This document shows positions 34,324 to 46,807 of a DNA stretch of 64,000 nucleotides, in pieces. The position numbers were made by a program, and so were the translations under genes. Each line of letters begins with the position of its first letter. Position 1 is the stretch's first letter. Below the pieces are notes generated by a model. It was given only the letters and a program-made list of their open reading frames with translations, had not been told where the DNA came from and searched no databases. Source of the stretch: Cylindrodendrum hubeiense (taxonomy: Eukaryota; Ascomycota; Sordariomycetes; Hypocreales; Nectriaceae); NCBI GenBank assembly GCA_014621425.1, contig JAANBB010000072.1:1-64000 (forward strand), in the 5' to 3' direction.

Positions 34324-36036
34324 TCAATGGGCAGCTTTTCCGTAGTTTTCGACGAGCCTCCAGTACGAAGCTGCCGTTCCTCGCCGGATAGACTTTCCGA
34401 AGATGATCATGACGATGCAGAAGCACCAAAACACCAACCCCAAGATAGCAATCAGAATAAAGGCGTTTCGAAGGCCAAGATTCTCAATAATGGGTACAAC
34501 AGCATAGCTGAAAGCGAAGCCTATTTTTGGTTAGTTCTGAATAGTTGTGCATGACCGAAAGAACTTACCCATTAGGTTGCGGATCAGGATAGCAGAAACT
34601 AATCCTTCTCCGGCCACCTCCTTATAGCTGTCGAGAATGTAGGTGAATGCGAGACTCGTTCCAATTGGCAGGGTGATGGAGATAAGGCCAAGACCGAATA
34701 CAATTCCCACCCAGTGGATGCTGTATGAAGCTCCGACGCCGTACAGGAGACAACCGGCAGGATGAGCAATAATGGCAACGATGCACATATAAAGGCGATG
34801 CTCAGGCTCCATCACGCCGCCGTTACGGCGTGCAAGCTTGATGGTCAGCATATCCGACATGCCTCCAGAAAGGAAGCAGCCAATAGTGACACCGACGAAA
34901 CAGGCGAGATATGTCAGGCCAATCGTGTTGGTGCTGAAGTTGTACGGCGCGTTGCTGAGAATCAGGGCCAAAGAACCACCAACAACATTGTACCAGGAAA
35001 GAATTCCGCCGACCAGGATTCCGGCAAAGATCATGCCGGGATACCTGAACAGCACAAATGGAAGGAGAACGAGCTTGAAAGGACTGGCCTGTCGCGCATC
35101 ACGGAAACCCCACAACTTGAGCTTCTCGGCTCGTGTCCTTGTCTTTTCCGAGGATGGATCCACAGAGTTGTTTTCAATCGATCGCGTAACTGAGGCTTGG
35201 TCGGGTGACGATGAGTTGGACTTGGTCTCATCTGGGCTAGACTCCATCTGAATCTTCTTCTCCAACGCACCAATATCTCCAGCGGGAGTTGCTTCTTCGA
35301 TGCCAATTATTTCGGCTTGGCTGGTGGTTCGATAATACATAGTCTCTTCGAAGAAAAAGAAGGTGGCGATGGCGGTGCCAGCTCCAATGAAGGACATGAT
35401 GTACTGGATCCAGCGCCACCCCAAAGACTCAGCAACGAATCCCGCCGCCACCGGGGCGAGGAAGGCAGACCCCCAGAGAGTCCAGGAATACAAGCCCATG
35501 TAGAAACCTCGATCGTGGGTAAAGAAGACGTCGCCGATGATGACTTCAATAAGCGTCTCCATGGGTGAGGAAACAACGCCGACAATGATTCTGTTGGCGT
35601 AGAACTCGCCCTTCGTCTTGACGTAGGCTGACCAGAGCGTGACAAGCGTGGTTAGCACGATGGACACGACCAACACCGGTCGTCGTCCGTAGTTCAATGC
35701 CAGGGTTTGCGTAATCAGAGTGCCCCAGCCCAAAAAAAGATACATGAGACCATTTCCGGTGCTCAGGTCTGCCACGGAGATGCCAGTATCAGCCTCAATA
35801 GCAACGTAAGCCGGGGACAGGCCGGAGATCATGGCCGCCGCAAAGAAGCACCAGGCCATGGCGCAGAAGACATTTTGCATCTTTCGCGGTTGACTCCATC
35901 GCAGAGGATCGTCCGGGTGGTCGCTTGGCTGGGGAACGAGAACAATGTCTTTGTGGTCTTTTCCGTGTTTGACGTTGAGGGTGCCCTGGGTATCAACCAG
36001 CTGCACAGTTCCGGGAATCGGAACGTTGAGCGTCAT
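34324..36036 (-). CDS. Major facilitator superfamily transporter
   Basis: Model, read leftward: exons 36036-34569 and 34520-34324, 554 residues, about twelve membrane helices. A proton-linked importer or exporter of the plasma membrane. The loop between helices 2 and 3 holds the MFS signature NYGRRPVLV. A hydrophilic central loop of about 85 residues separates the two six-helix halves. The last exon supplies helix 12 and a basic cytosolic tail; the 48-nt intron splits a glycine codon. The arrangement matches fungal DHA1/HOL1-type transporters. Its place beside a Zn2Cys6 regulator suggests that it carries the substrate or product of this cluster. Confidence 0.93.
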
Positions 36037-37640
36037 CTTGAGCGGTGATGAGGGAGTTCAATGAGTGCTATCCTCCATGTAGTAGTGTATGAAAGTGTGA
36101 GGATGAGACGAGGGGTTATGAGACAATGGTGATGGGATGTTGGTGATGAGACGGTGATGATGTTGAAGGGCCGAATTGTCGACTATTAAGTGTTTGACTC
36201 CGTCCAGGCCGTCCCAGTCTCCCGGATACTCCCCAGGCGCTTGCCATGGATGCGGCTGGGCCAAGACGCCGCTACGCCACCGTCGCCCTTCTCCGCGTGA
36301 CAGAGTTTCGTGGTTAAACTTGATGCGGTAAGCGGATAGGCAAGCCTGGGTCTCGCAGCGTGGTCGGGCCTGTGCTCAACCCATCGACTCGTCTCCAAGA
36401 TTGTGGGGTAGTGACCGTCCTTTGCCTCGCCGATTGGGAGGAGTGCCCCTGTTGGAAAGGCAAGGGCATCTAGACGAACCGGTAGCACAGAGCACGGAGA
36501 GACGAGCGCGCGCAAGCATGATTGCGGAGTAGCCAGGGATAGATCGTCCTCTCTCAGGGCGCTTCTTTGGGCGCAGTTTATCGTGTATCTGCGCCCTGGC
36601 GACCATCAGCCCTGACTCGATACCCTAAATGTCAATCTCGAGCCACGCTATGTCCCTTTTAGGCATGAAGATGGTCAATTCAACATTGTCGCAATCGGAT
36701 CCACCTTCGATAAGACCCCGAGCTAGCATCGGGATGCACCCTTTGCCATGGACGCCAATCAACGCCCTAACTCGTTCCAAGCGTCAGGAGATACCATCAT
36801 CATGATAGACATAAGGGAAGGGTCTATTTGGTCAATATTTAATACTGTGTTTGATGAAAATATGGGCCTTCTAATAGAAATCGAGAATGGTCCAGTTGTT
36901 TCCCTTTTTGGATCGCGTGTGCCCAACTAACGGGAAATCATGTCGCAAGATTCGTGATAGAGGTCTTTCGAGAGGAAGTCTTATCCAGATTAGAGAATTG
37001 AGATGCTGATGAAAATAGTGCTTCTCAAGCCTTCCTCGTGTTACAGACCAGGAAAGCATCCAACGAAGCTGGTGGCGAAAATATTGGTACGCCCTACAGG
37101 GTAGGTCCTCCGATTTGCTAACAAGACATTGTGTCCGACCTCTAGCTGGTTGAATGGTGTGAATTCGTCTTCACGGTAGGATTATGAATTAATACTAAGA
37201 CTATGACCTTAAATAACTATTTAATTGGAGGCCATATAAATATTCATCGCATTGGCTGGTTATGAACATGCTTTTATAGCTACTTTGGTACAGGCTTAGA
37301 AATAGGGTGACCAAGATTTCTGCCTCAATCAGACCCTGGAAGGCCTATTAAATTACCTAGAAGGAGATAGACTAATGGTGTGCGACTGGAATTCGAACAC
37401 GGAAGTTTGTATGATTTGCTATGTTTAATTGTAAGAGTATGGTGCAGGTCACGGTTTGCTAATAGCAAGTGGAAATGAACTAATCTTACACTCAACAACC
37501 AAAAGTAAGTTCCGAAGTGCACAAAATTGTGAACTGAATTAATTTGAGTATTTAGGCTAAGAAAAACCCTGGTCCTATTCCAGACAGGTATTCAACTGAC
37601 TCCTGTACCCTCCCAGCCCCTCAGACGATCAAGCACCGTT
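36037..37640. other. Intergenic region of 1.6 kb
   Basis: The left part is the transporter promoter. Frames at 36186-36606 are open but lack domain evidence. The right part (36800-37560) is A+T-rich without coding signal. A TTCGAA in GGAATTCGAACAC near 37390 recalls a T-arm but lacks the rest of a tRNA. Confidence 0.5.
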
Positions 37641-39893
37641 TTATGATTTAGCCTCACTCTTTGTGTTCTGAGGCAACATGAATCCGGAAAAGAAGCCATC
37701 AATTGACTTATAGTCGTCAATCTTACCCACGTACGAAATGTACTGATCCGGTCGAAGCACAACAACACAGCCTTCGTCACTGCTGATACCGAAGTTCTTG
37801 TACAGTTGACCATGGCCCTCATGGTACGACTCGTCGTCGGCAAAGATCTTGTTATAGTCCCAGCCTTCAACCTCATCATACGGCCGAAGGACTTCAGGAA
37901 AGTCAAAAATGTCGAAATCGGCTCGCTTCGATGCATGGACGGTGAGCACTTCGATGACCGAATCGTAGCGAGAATCGGTAGCTCTGAAGTGGTTGAGGAA
38001 TGATGAGGGGGCTGCCATCGCCTCGCAGAGACCCTCCATCTTCTTTTTCTGTTCGGTCTTGCTGACATCTCCTGGGAATAGAATTACTCGCCAAGTGCCA
38101 TTGCTTCGAAGTAATTCCTGGAGGTGCCATGGGCGCGCATCAGATTGATTCAAGACCTTCACGCTGGGGATTCTCTGTCCAATCTTGAGTTCAGACGCAA
38201 GGCTTTGAGCACCGATATTATCCTCTCCACTTCCGGTTCCATCCGGCTTGGAGACGATGGCGCTTCCATCGTAATCAACCGCTTTCCTGAAGTTAGCACA
38301 CTGTTTGCCGGAAGAAGACAGCGAAGAGGTCGTACCAATTCCACTTGCGAACAAGTTTCCCTTCGTGAAAGCATTTTTGAACTCCTCCATGCTAATGCCC
38401 TCTTCGTCCATAATGTCTCTGGCCGGGCGACCGGAAAAGAGGCGAGAAAACTTATGATCGAAGTTGATAAGTGCGTGCGCAATGGCCTTGCGCTCACTCT
38501 CGTAAGTCTTGAGAATGGAGCGATCTGTAACGCCCTTAATGACGTTTGCGAGTTTCCAACCGAGGTTGTAGGCTATTACAGGTCAGTTTATGGAAACGAG
38601 ACGCGCCATGAATCCGAGGGAGGAGACTCACAATCTTGCATGCTGACATTCATTCCCTGGCCTGCTTTGGGACTGTCAAACCGACCTGTTAGCGTCATCT
38701 AATTTTGGCATCTCTGCAGAGATGGATCCACGAACCTGTGTGTGTGCACAGCATCACCGGCCAGGAAGACCCTGTCATGGACGCCAAAACTGGAGCCCAC
38801 GCGCTGGCCAATTTGATAAGCCGTCCACCAGTCCAACTTGCGGTAGTCGAGCTTGTATGGGGCTATAATACGCTGCGCCGACTGCAAAATGACTTCGGGC
38901 GTGATACCTGATCGATCGGTGCGAGAATCTTGATCGCCAATCTTTTCTGTTGTGGTGAGCTGGATGTACAAACGCACAAGCTTGTTCTCGCGCGGGATGA
39001 CCATGATGCTACCTGAATCGGCCGAGTGGATGGCACAGCGCATACGGATATCGGGGAAGTCGGTGATTGGGACAATGTCGAGCACACCCCAGATGTAATC
39101 CGTTGATTCGCCTTCAAGCTTGAGACCAATTTCCTTTCGTACCCATGAATGAGCACCATCAGCGCCGACAACATACTTGGCCTTGACCACTTCAGTAGTA
39201 TTGGCCTTCTCGTTGAGCTCAGCGGCTTTGAGAAGGTCTGCGGTATCGTCGGCTGCTAGATTGCTGCGGAAAAGCCCATCCTGCACCGAAGAGCCGTTGG
39301 ACATGGTCGCCGTCTGCTTGGGCGTCGACTCCTCCTCGCCAAGGTGTCGGAGTTGAACGGTGACGGGGTAAGCATCTGGATCCTCGACGGCGCTGGTGTC
39401 AATTTCCAAGCTCGTAGGCATGACGCCGCGCTCGACGGTGACGGCCCCTTCGCTAAAATCCTTCATAGCATCGAGAAAGAAACGTTCAATTCGGCCTTGG
39501 TGTAAGACCACCTGCTGAAAGCGGCTAATTCCCGGAATGGTGTCGGCGATGCGCGAGGACCGTTGAATCACACCCTCCTTGTCGGGGTTCCAGAGACAAA
39601 TCTCCAGCATGTGGTTTGACTCAATCCAGGCGCGATGGGCAAAGCCAAAGGAGTCGAATATCTCCAAAGTACGGCACTGCAGACCGTCGGCCTGGCCGTT
39701 GAAGACCTGATCGGAGGTGAGCGACTCGATGTCTCCTGCTGAAGAATTTGTCGAAGCTCACCTTGGTACCTCGCTTATCAACAATTCGAGTCTTGATACC
39801 ACACTTTGCCAACCAAGTGGCCATCATCAACCCAGCCGGGCCGGCCCCCACAATGAGTACGTCAACATGACCCGCTGCTGCTTTACCCTGCAT
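37641..39893 (-). CDS. FAD-dependent phenol 2-monooxygenase-like hydroxylase
   Basis: Model, read leftward: exons 39893-39762, 39706-38736, 38672-38632 and 38572-37641, 691 residues, all in phase. A flavoprotein aromatic hydroxylase that adds an oxygen next to a phenolic OH using NADPH. The FAD loop VGAGPAGL is at about residues 15-22, the DG motif in VGADGAHSWVRK, the GD motif in FLAGDAVHTH, and SPKAGQGMN follows. The C-terminal 190 residues form the thioredoxin-like domain of the phenol hydroxylase family (KVLNQSDARPWHLQELL region). Length is normal. It may hydroxylate salicylate-, phenol- or cresol-type compounds. The promoter side faces the alpha-galactosidase region, so membership of the upstream cluster is unproven. 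Confidence 0.94.
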
Positions 39894-42331
39894 CGTGGGC
39901 AGGTTTTGGGAGAGATTGTGTAGTTCTTGCTGTTCGGGGTTGGAGGTGAAGAGCGGTGACCGATGTGAGATGAGTGTGAGTAACTGACACCCCCTACATT
40001 TTATACTCTGGAGGAAGGTATCCAGAATTTAGAGAGAGATATGGCTCCATGATTGCCTGACCAGTTATGGCAATATTCGGCTCGGGAAGCGGGCAACGGT
40101 GGTGATTCACTACCGACAACACGGCAATCATTGTGGAGTCATTGGCAAACCCTAATGATGCCATTGGGCAGCATCACTTGCGGGGTATGGGGAGGTATCT
40201 AGATGGAGACGATGGGGTCCGGAGAGTGGGCATTCTTAGAGGTTCGGCAGAGGAGAACGGAAGGCGGGATTCTTCCCGGACGCTGTGATTTTTCATAACT
40301 CGTAAGCAATGGTAAGCGGATCGCCAAAACACTCCTTAATCGGTCTTAGTGCGAACTGAGCCACGTCGGGCCGACAGGTCCCTCACATGCTGGGAGCCAG
40401 CCAGCTGACCAGTAGCCAGTTTACATCAGGCATTTGTCGCAGATTCAAGATCAAATGCCGGATTGTTGCAGTGCATCTGGCGCTCGGCACATCCGTATCA
40501 ATGTGAATTGAAGCCCTAGACGCATCCATCGGATCTGGAATCATTCAATTACGGGCCAACGGAGCTGAAATACCCTTGTCGACTCCTCCCCACGGGGTAA
40601 TGTGGGTCAGATGGCTTAAATCGAAGCCCCGGATTGTCCAGCTCCATGAGAAAGCAGCACGTGAGGTCAGCTGTCGGATACCGGGAGGAGTGAATCATCG
40701 GTTGCTGGTTCCCTGCGGGGGTAAGGGAGGATTGTGCATCGGATCCCGGCTGCGAGGTCTCGGATCCCAGACTCCTAGATATGTCTGGTGACGTTGGGAG
40801 CAGCCAGTGGCAATTGCCGCATACAGCTCGCGTTAGTCGATGCGCCAGGGGCTGCCCTATGGGTGCATGATATGATCTGTCCATGGAACACTTGAGGAGG
40901 TCATTGATCAATGTGTCTCCTGCCTTTCGTCTCAGCCGACGCAGGGGAGATGCATCGCGGGTTGGCCACTCTGGGCTGCTCCCCTGATGCAAGCTTCCGT
41001 AGCCATCTAGTATAAACCGGGACATCTGAAATATTCCATTCAGTCCAGAGATGACCGCCAGTGTATAACGAATGTGCAGTTGTGTGAATTAGGGCCATAC
41101 ATGGCGTCGATCACAACAGCCAGCACGACATTGCAGTGTATAGCTGTTTGGCTCAAAGTTCAATGCAAACCTATATACTAAATGGCCATGCCACCTCGTG
41201 ACATCTTTTCACCCACTGATTCTCCTGCTTCATAACTTCTGTTGTGTGAAAGAAACATGCGAGCTCATGTGTAAATAAGGTGTCAATCCATGAGTGCTAG
41301 TGCTCGAATTACCCCGCTGAGTCCGGGGGTAAATCGCCTAGGCTCATCCTCTAATGCGACCTCGATGCTCGCCGACTTCGTTACTGCACATGAACGCGTC
41401 CTGCAGAGTCAGGCGAAAGCTGCCCATGAAGAAACCGACAACTCTTCTAGAAAAGTGGCGCAGCGCTTAGGCTCGGCCGTCTTGCCCAATATCAGCTCTC
41501 GAAATTCCGCAATAGGAGCTGTCCATACTGCCGCTCCTATCATCATCATCAAGCCTGCGGCACAGTTCATTGCATAGGCACGTGGAAACGGGGTGGAAGG
41601 CTTGCATTCATGCGGGGTATTAAAGCTATGACTGATCTGGCGGTTCAAGCCGCGGGGACTTTTCAGTCGTATCATGCTGATCACTCGATTGTGGATCTGT
41701 CTTCGGCCTTGAAGTAGGAGTTCATTGGAGCGGTTGCACGGCAGCCGTCGGCTAATTGAGAAGCTCTACAGTTTACTCATATTGTAATATTTGATCCCTG
41801 ATCTTAAACTACTATTTTCCCTCGGCTCTATCTTGGCTTGCGAGTTCTAATGGCACAATAATGTGATGGGTTGAATTAGCATATGTTATATCGCGTTTAG
41901 GCTCAAGCGCGGTGCTACTTCGGCTTCAATACAACACATCAATGAAAACTATCGCACCTGGGCCTGAATCTGTGACCAAAACAGGACAAAGGTAGCGGAA
42001 GCATGTATATCTCTCATGACCTGAATAGGAACGACCTAGTCAGGGTTTTGATGCAATAGGCAATTTAATATGATCTTCATCCAATACGCTCGTGACGTAC
42101 TTCCGGTGAATAAACTCTCTTAGGCTGGAGAGTCGTATTGCTCCACTTGACATCCAGTTTCCCGCAGGCTGAATTTGAGGGGAGACTGGGATTATTCTCC
42201 ACGAATCACCCCCTCTTTGGATTGTGATATTAGTTCTATAAATCGGCACGAGTCGCCCTCCTATTGAGTTTAATGATCTCATTCAGCTGTACCCCGGTAT
42301 TTTCCATCAATCACCCCGCCTTACCATCAAC
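39894..42331. other. Long intergenic region before the alpha-galactosidase
   Basis: About 2.4 kb. Open frames at 40549-41025 (minus) and 41290-41684 (both strands) show no domains. A TATA-like CTATAAAT at about 42236-42243 lies some 90 bases before the alpha-galactosidase start codon. Nothing else is supported. Confidence 0.5.
39999..40006 (-). promoter_or_regulatory. TATA box candidate of the phenol hydroxylase gene
   Basis: TATAAA on the minus strand about 110 bases before the start codon. Sequence and distance are the only support. Confidence 0.45.
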
Positions 42332-44164
42332 ATGGCCAATTACGCGTGGCTTATCGTTGCGCTTCATGCCTTCGTGGCTGATGCAGCGACTGCGCGCTCC
42401 CCAACTCCGCCCATGGGCTGGAATAGTTACAATAGCTATAGCTGTTCACCATCCGAGGATATCATCAAGAAGAATGCACAAGGGCTCATCGACCTTGGCC
42501 TAGCTGATGCCGGCTATCTTTCCGTCACCACAGACTGTGGGTGGCCCGCAAAACATCGTGACTCGGAAGGCAAGCTTCAGTGGAACGAAGATTTATTCCC
42601 TTCTGGAGGCAAGGCCCTGGGTGAATTTATTCATGGGCTTGGTCTGAATTTTGGACTATACTCCGGGGCTGGATATCTTCAATGTGGCTCAACCGACCTA
42701 CCGGCTTCTCTAGGTGCGTCGGAACACATCCAAGTGCTGGGTATATCTAATTACTGGCGCAGGCTATGAAGAGATTGACGCAGAAACTTTCGCCGAGTGG
42801 GGAGGAGATACGCTCAAGTAAGTCTAGGAAAATAACTGGATGAAATTTCATGACTGACGAACAAGGTACGACAATTGCTATTCCACCTCAAGCACGGTAA
42901 TGGTCGATTCCGACTCCGAAGAAGCGATGTCCCCCGCTCGTTTTCAAAAGATGGCAGCTTCATTGGATCTTGTTAGCCGTGACATTGCATATTACATCTG
43001 TCAATGGGGTATTGGATATGATGTGGGCGAATGGTAAAGCTATCTTTAACATTTGAAGGAATCCTGCTGACTTTCCAGGGCCTCTGCTATCGGAAACTCT
43101 TGGAGAATTAGCAACGATATCTACGGCGCCTGGCGCAGCATCTGGCGCATTACCAACGAAGCGATCCGCTATTTTAAATACACAACAGCTGGGGCGTTCC
43201 CCGACTTGGACATGCTCATGTAAGTAAGAGCAGGTCACAGGGGTAATCAATGCTTGCTGACTAAATTTGTAGCGTTGGTCTTGGTGCACTATCATATGAG
43301 GAGGAGCGCTTTCACTTTGGCATGTGGGCAATTCACAAGTCGCCCTTGATTCTTGGGGCTGTTATGGATAGCCAGAGTATCCCCGATGAGTCATTCAAGA
43401 CCTTGTCCAACAAGGAGGTCATTGCGATTAACCAGGATTCGCTTGGAAAACAGGCAGAACTTATCCTTCGATCCACGGAAGAGGAATGGGACCTCTGGGC
43501 TGGCGAGCTGTCAGGATCACGCACGGTTGTTGGCATTTCCAACTGGAGGAATAATTCGCAGACTGTCGAAGTTGACTTGGGAATTCTAGGAGTGGCAAGC
43601 GCTGATGCTAGGGATCCTTGGGCTAGGAGCAATATTGGATCTCTGTCTGGAGTGCAAACCGTCGACTTGGCCGCACACGAGATGAAGTTGTGGATTCTGT
43701 CCAACATTGAAAGCACCACGCCTCCCCAGTCAGCAGGTTATTATTCTGCGGTCGACACGACACTTAAAGGCTCTGCCGTACTCTCGGAGTGTGGTGACGA
43801 AGAATGTCTACCCACAAACCACAAGGTTGGAAACCTTGGAGCAGGCGCGAGCGCGACTTTCAACTCGGTCAGTTCTTCGGACAGTGGCACCAAGCTTGTA
43901 GCAGTGGACTACATCAACTACGAATACGCATTCTCTACGGCATGGGGATGGGGTTCCAATACGAGAAACATGACCATTTCTGTCAACGGAGGAGACGCAA
44001 AGAGATGGGCCTTCCCAGTCTCGGGGGGCGACTGGTACGAGACTGGGCGATTGACAATTGAGGTTGACGGTTTCATCGAGGGAGAAGATAACAGTGTTAC
44101 CTTTGCGGTACCTACGGGCGATCAATGGGCTCCCGATTTGGTCGGACTTGAGATTTTTGAGTAG
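42332..44164 (+). CDS. Secreted GH27 alpha-galactosidase with C-terminal extension
   Basis: Model: exons 42332-42713, 42763-42817, 42866-43033, 43079-43219 and 43273-44164, 545 residues, all phases matching. It removes terminal alpha-1,6-galactose from melibiose, raffinose or galactomannan outside the cell. A signal peptide (about residues 1-20) is followed by the GH27 opening PPMGWNSYNSYSC. TTDCGW and the nucleophile segment LKYDNCY come next, with the acid/base Asp in SWRISNDIYGAW. After the barrel and a small beta domain, about 130 extra residues (from about 415) contain AGYYSAVDTTLKGSA and NSVTFAVPTGDQWAPDL. These resemble a carbohydrate-binding beta-sandwich of the CBM35 type; that part is inferred. 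The codon after KYDNC leads into an unusually Ser-rich loop. An MFS sugar-transporter relic follows downstream. Confidence 0.94.
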
Positions 44165-44838
44165 GTAGCCTTATCGCATTACGTAGTATCTAGTGTGAGA
44201 TGGGTATTAAATATTGGGCCTCGTTCCCTTTCTTTGAGAGCTGCATAGATGACGAACAGGGGTCTAGCCTCGCCACCATCCCCGCGAACCACCAGATGTA
44301 TGAAAGCCTGTCTATCTCATTCCAGGGCACGGGCTCGGGGAAGAACGTTAAATGATCAGCGCAGCACCCATGAAGCCCCATTGCGTCGCAAACGGGATTC
44401 GGTAAGTCGGTTTGCCAGTGTAGGTGCCCGCCTCGCACATCACACCATATCCTAGTAGTTTACCCAACACAAGGGCAGACTTCATATCCGCAGTAATCGT
44501 ACCGGGGACAAAAGATGGCGCCATTTCGGAGGCATTTGTAGATGTAATTGTCAGGAATGCACCGAGTGATGCACCGGTGAGCAATTTGCTACTGAAAAGG
44601 TGGACTGGGTGGTTGCAAACACTGCAAAAAGACTCCCGCAATGTTGACTAGGCACGCGACAAAGACGGTGCATTTATGTCCGAAGGACTGCACGGCCATG
44701 CCTGTGAGCATGCCTTCAATGCTCACGCCTGAATTAGTCGAGTGGCAGATGAGATATAAATATTGATAGGATTTGTGGGAGAAATAACCTACTCCGAATC
44801 TACATCGTACAACAAAGTAATTCCGTTTTTCATTTCAT
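44165..44838 (-). pseudogene. MFS sugar transporter relic
   Basis: Read leftward from about 44740 to 44250, two hydrophobic segments fit the MFS sugar-porter pattern. The first has an MTGMAVQSFGHKCT stretch like helix 2 plus its loop; the second has SKLLTGASLGAFLT, then TYRIPFATQWGFMGAALI and a FFPEPVPW stretch where intact porters have FxPESPWWL. The pieces lie in different frames with stop codons between them, and the N-terminal and whole C-terminal halves are absent. It is a decayed fragment of an alpha-glucoside/hexose permease-like gene. Its place beside the alpha-galactosidase suggests a former hydrolase-permease pair. Confidence 0.7.
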
Positions 44839-46807
44839 TTACCCAAATAGATATTGCCTGGCCATTGGTCCAGTCCCAGCGCGAGTTTTCTGATCTATTA
44901 TAGATCCCCACCAACCATCAGGTTCCTTGGTCGCCCAAACTTCTTCTAACAAGGCTGTTGCTGTGAGAAACATGTCGTACCGGGTCTTCTCACTCCACCA
45001 ATTGCAATATTCCCTAGCCTCTTGCCGGAGTAACTCATCCTTTGTCTCACACCCGGCTAAGAAGACAGGAAGCAGGAGCTGTTTTTGAAGCATCAGATTC
45101 CGCCGGCAGGATGAGACATTGTTCAGAGCTTTCCGGGCTAAGAATCCAAGTAGCGGCGATGGCTTCTTCTTTTCCCGCCACTTGAAGACCTTTTCGATGT
45201 ATATTAGTAATCCGTACTTCCAAGCTTCAGCACAATGATGAAGGTCCTGGTTGTAGTGAGCCATCTCCTCTGTATTACTTTCCTTGGAAGGATCCAGTGG
45301 GCCATCGTGAAGGACTTGTTCGTAGGGATCATTGAACTCTGGTGTTGACCATTCTCTAATACTCTTCTCAACGGCTAGAATAGGCCCCATGTCAAAGTTG
45401 ACACACGTCATGGTAGAAGCGAGCTCAAATTCCCTGGCGTATGTCCCTAACCGGACCATGTGTTTAAACAAGTCTTCTGGACAACCTGAAATGTTATAAA
45501 AGGTCGGGTCGGCGGCATCATTAGAGTTGAACTGCTTCATGATGGTTGACTCGGACAGCACACAACCTTGTCGACTGGTCATGGCCAGGGTAACGTCCCA
45601 CCTTTCCTCTGTCAGCTTATTTGTCTTCGGTCGAGAGTTTTTGCTTAGCTTACCAAACAAGCATCTCAATCTGAGCCCGCGTTCGTGGCGTTCTTGGAAT
45701 ATTGAGTGACTCCGTAGCCTCCAGGATTTTATGTGCACGGTGGAGATATGACAACCACGGCCCATGCGCCGATGTTGCACACTAAAGAGTCATCAGTGCC
45801 GTGGAAATTAAACGCGGGAGTGGCGGGGACTAACATCCAGCGTCATCAGGATTAATACGGCATCGAGAAATGTCGGCTCAGCACTATGAAATTTAGACTC
45901 TCCTTCCATTTCTCTCAGCAACTGCACCGCTTGTTTCTTGTGGTGCTTTGCTTCCTTGGAGTAGTCCCCTGTGTCACGATTGACGTGTTTGTAGGATAAC
46001 GCCAGAATACAGTGTAGAAGTAGTTGTGAACCTCGGCCAGTCTCAATGTTGTAACGGAATGGATTCGCCTCAAAGTCGTTTGTTAGGGGTAGAATGCAGA
46101 ACTCCTCGTCATCTAATTGTCCAAATAAGCTTCAGTATGGATGAAAGATGGGGTAGAGACGTGGGGTGCGACATACATCGGGCAAGTAATCGTGAGAGTG
46201 AATCGCTATTGCCGACTGGAAGTATTGTCGGCGATTGTGACAGCCTAATCATCCTCTCTGTAGCCTCCGGACCAAATTCGGCGGCCGGCCCGTCTCTTGG
46301 TTCGTCATTGTCGGCGCGATCCTCACTTGAAATAAGTACTTCGGCGGAGCTGTCCGTGGAGGGTGAAGAATGAAGCTGGGAGAAGTCGAGATCGGGGCCA
46401 ATGAAGCTCGGCAGTTGGAATTGGCCCCCGAGAAGAAGGGAAGGGTCGGGATATGCGGGGCTTGGGTCAAGAAACGGATTCATAATACTGTTGCCATTAT
46501 GCCATCCCAGGAAAAGATCGAATTCACCGCCGGACGGGGACAACATCATCGGCTCTACGTCGTTTGTCGTCGCCACCTGGCGTTCGGACTGTGGCTGATT
46601 CCCCTTGTGCGGGGTGGGCAGCTTGGGAGCTGAATTATGGGAGAGCTGTCCGTCCTGTTCCGTGACGACAATTGCGGTCAAGTCTGGATCCTTGGGTGCT
46701 TCTGGAGATGCCAGGTTTGACTCGATTGGCTTCGGCTCATTGCGTCGACGTCGCTTCCGGCTCGGACCTCCAACGAACTTGAACTGCCGCGGCTTGACTT
46801 GAGACAT
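44839..46807 (-). CDS. Fungal-specific transcription-factor-like protein without visible zinc cluster
   Basis: Model, read leftward: exons 46807-46177, 46112-45835, 45781-45654 and 45601-44839, 599 residues in phase. The C-terminal 390 residues match the fungal-specific regulator domain that normally follows a Zn2Cys6 cluster (landmarks RYDEEFCILPLTNDF, ALSYKHVNRDTG, PWLSYLHRAHKIL, YCNWWSEKTRYD). The N-terminus instead starts KPRQFKFV...SRKRRRRNEPK, a basic patch, followed by about 150 low-complexity residues. No CX2CX6C pattern is found in 600 bases upstream in any frame. Either a distant first exon was missed or the zinc cluster has been lost, leaving a possible modifier protein. Its target genes are unknown; the neighbouring alpha-galactosidase is a candidate. 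Confidence 0.85.

Noticed and set aside
37365..37410. tRNA-like T-arm TTCGAA
   Set aside because: No acceptor, D or anticodon stem could be paired with it.
40549..41025. Minus-strand frame of 158 codons
   Set aside because: Low-complexity, no hydrophobic core or motif; the same stretch is open on the other strand.
41290..41684. Possible transporter fragment with AAGLMMMIGAAVW
   Set aside because: A single hydrophobic stretch is not enough; flanking frames stop and no MFS signature is present.
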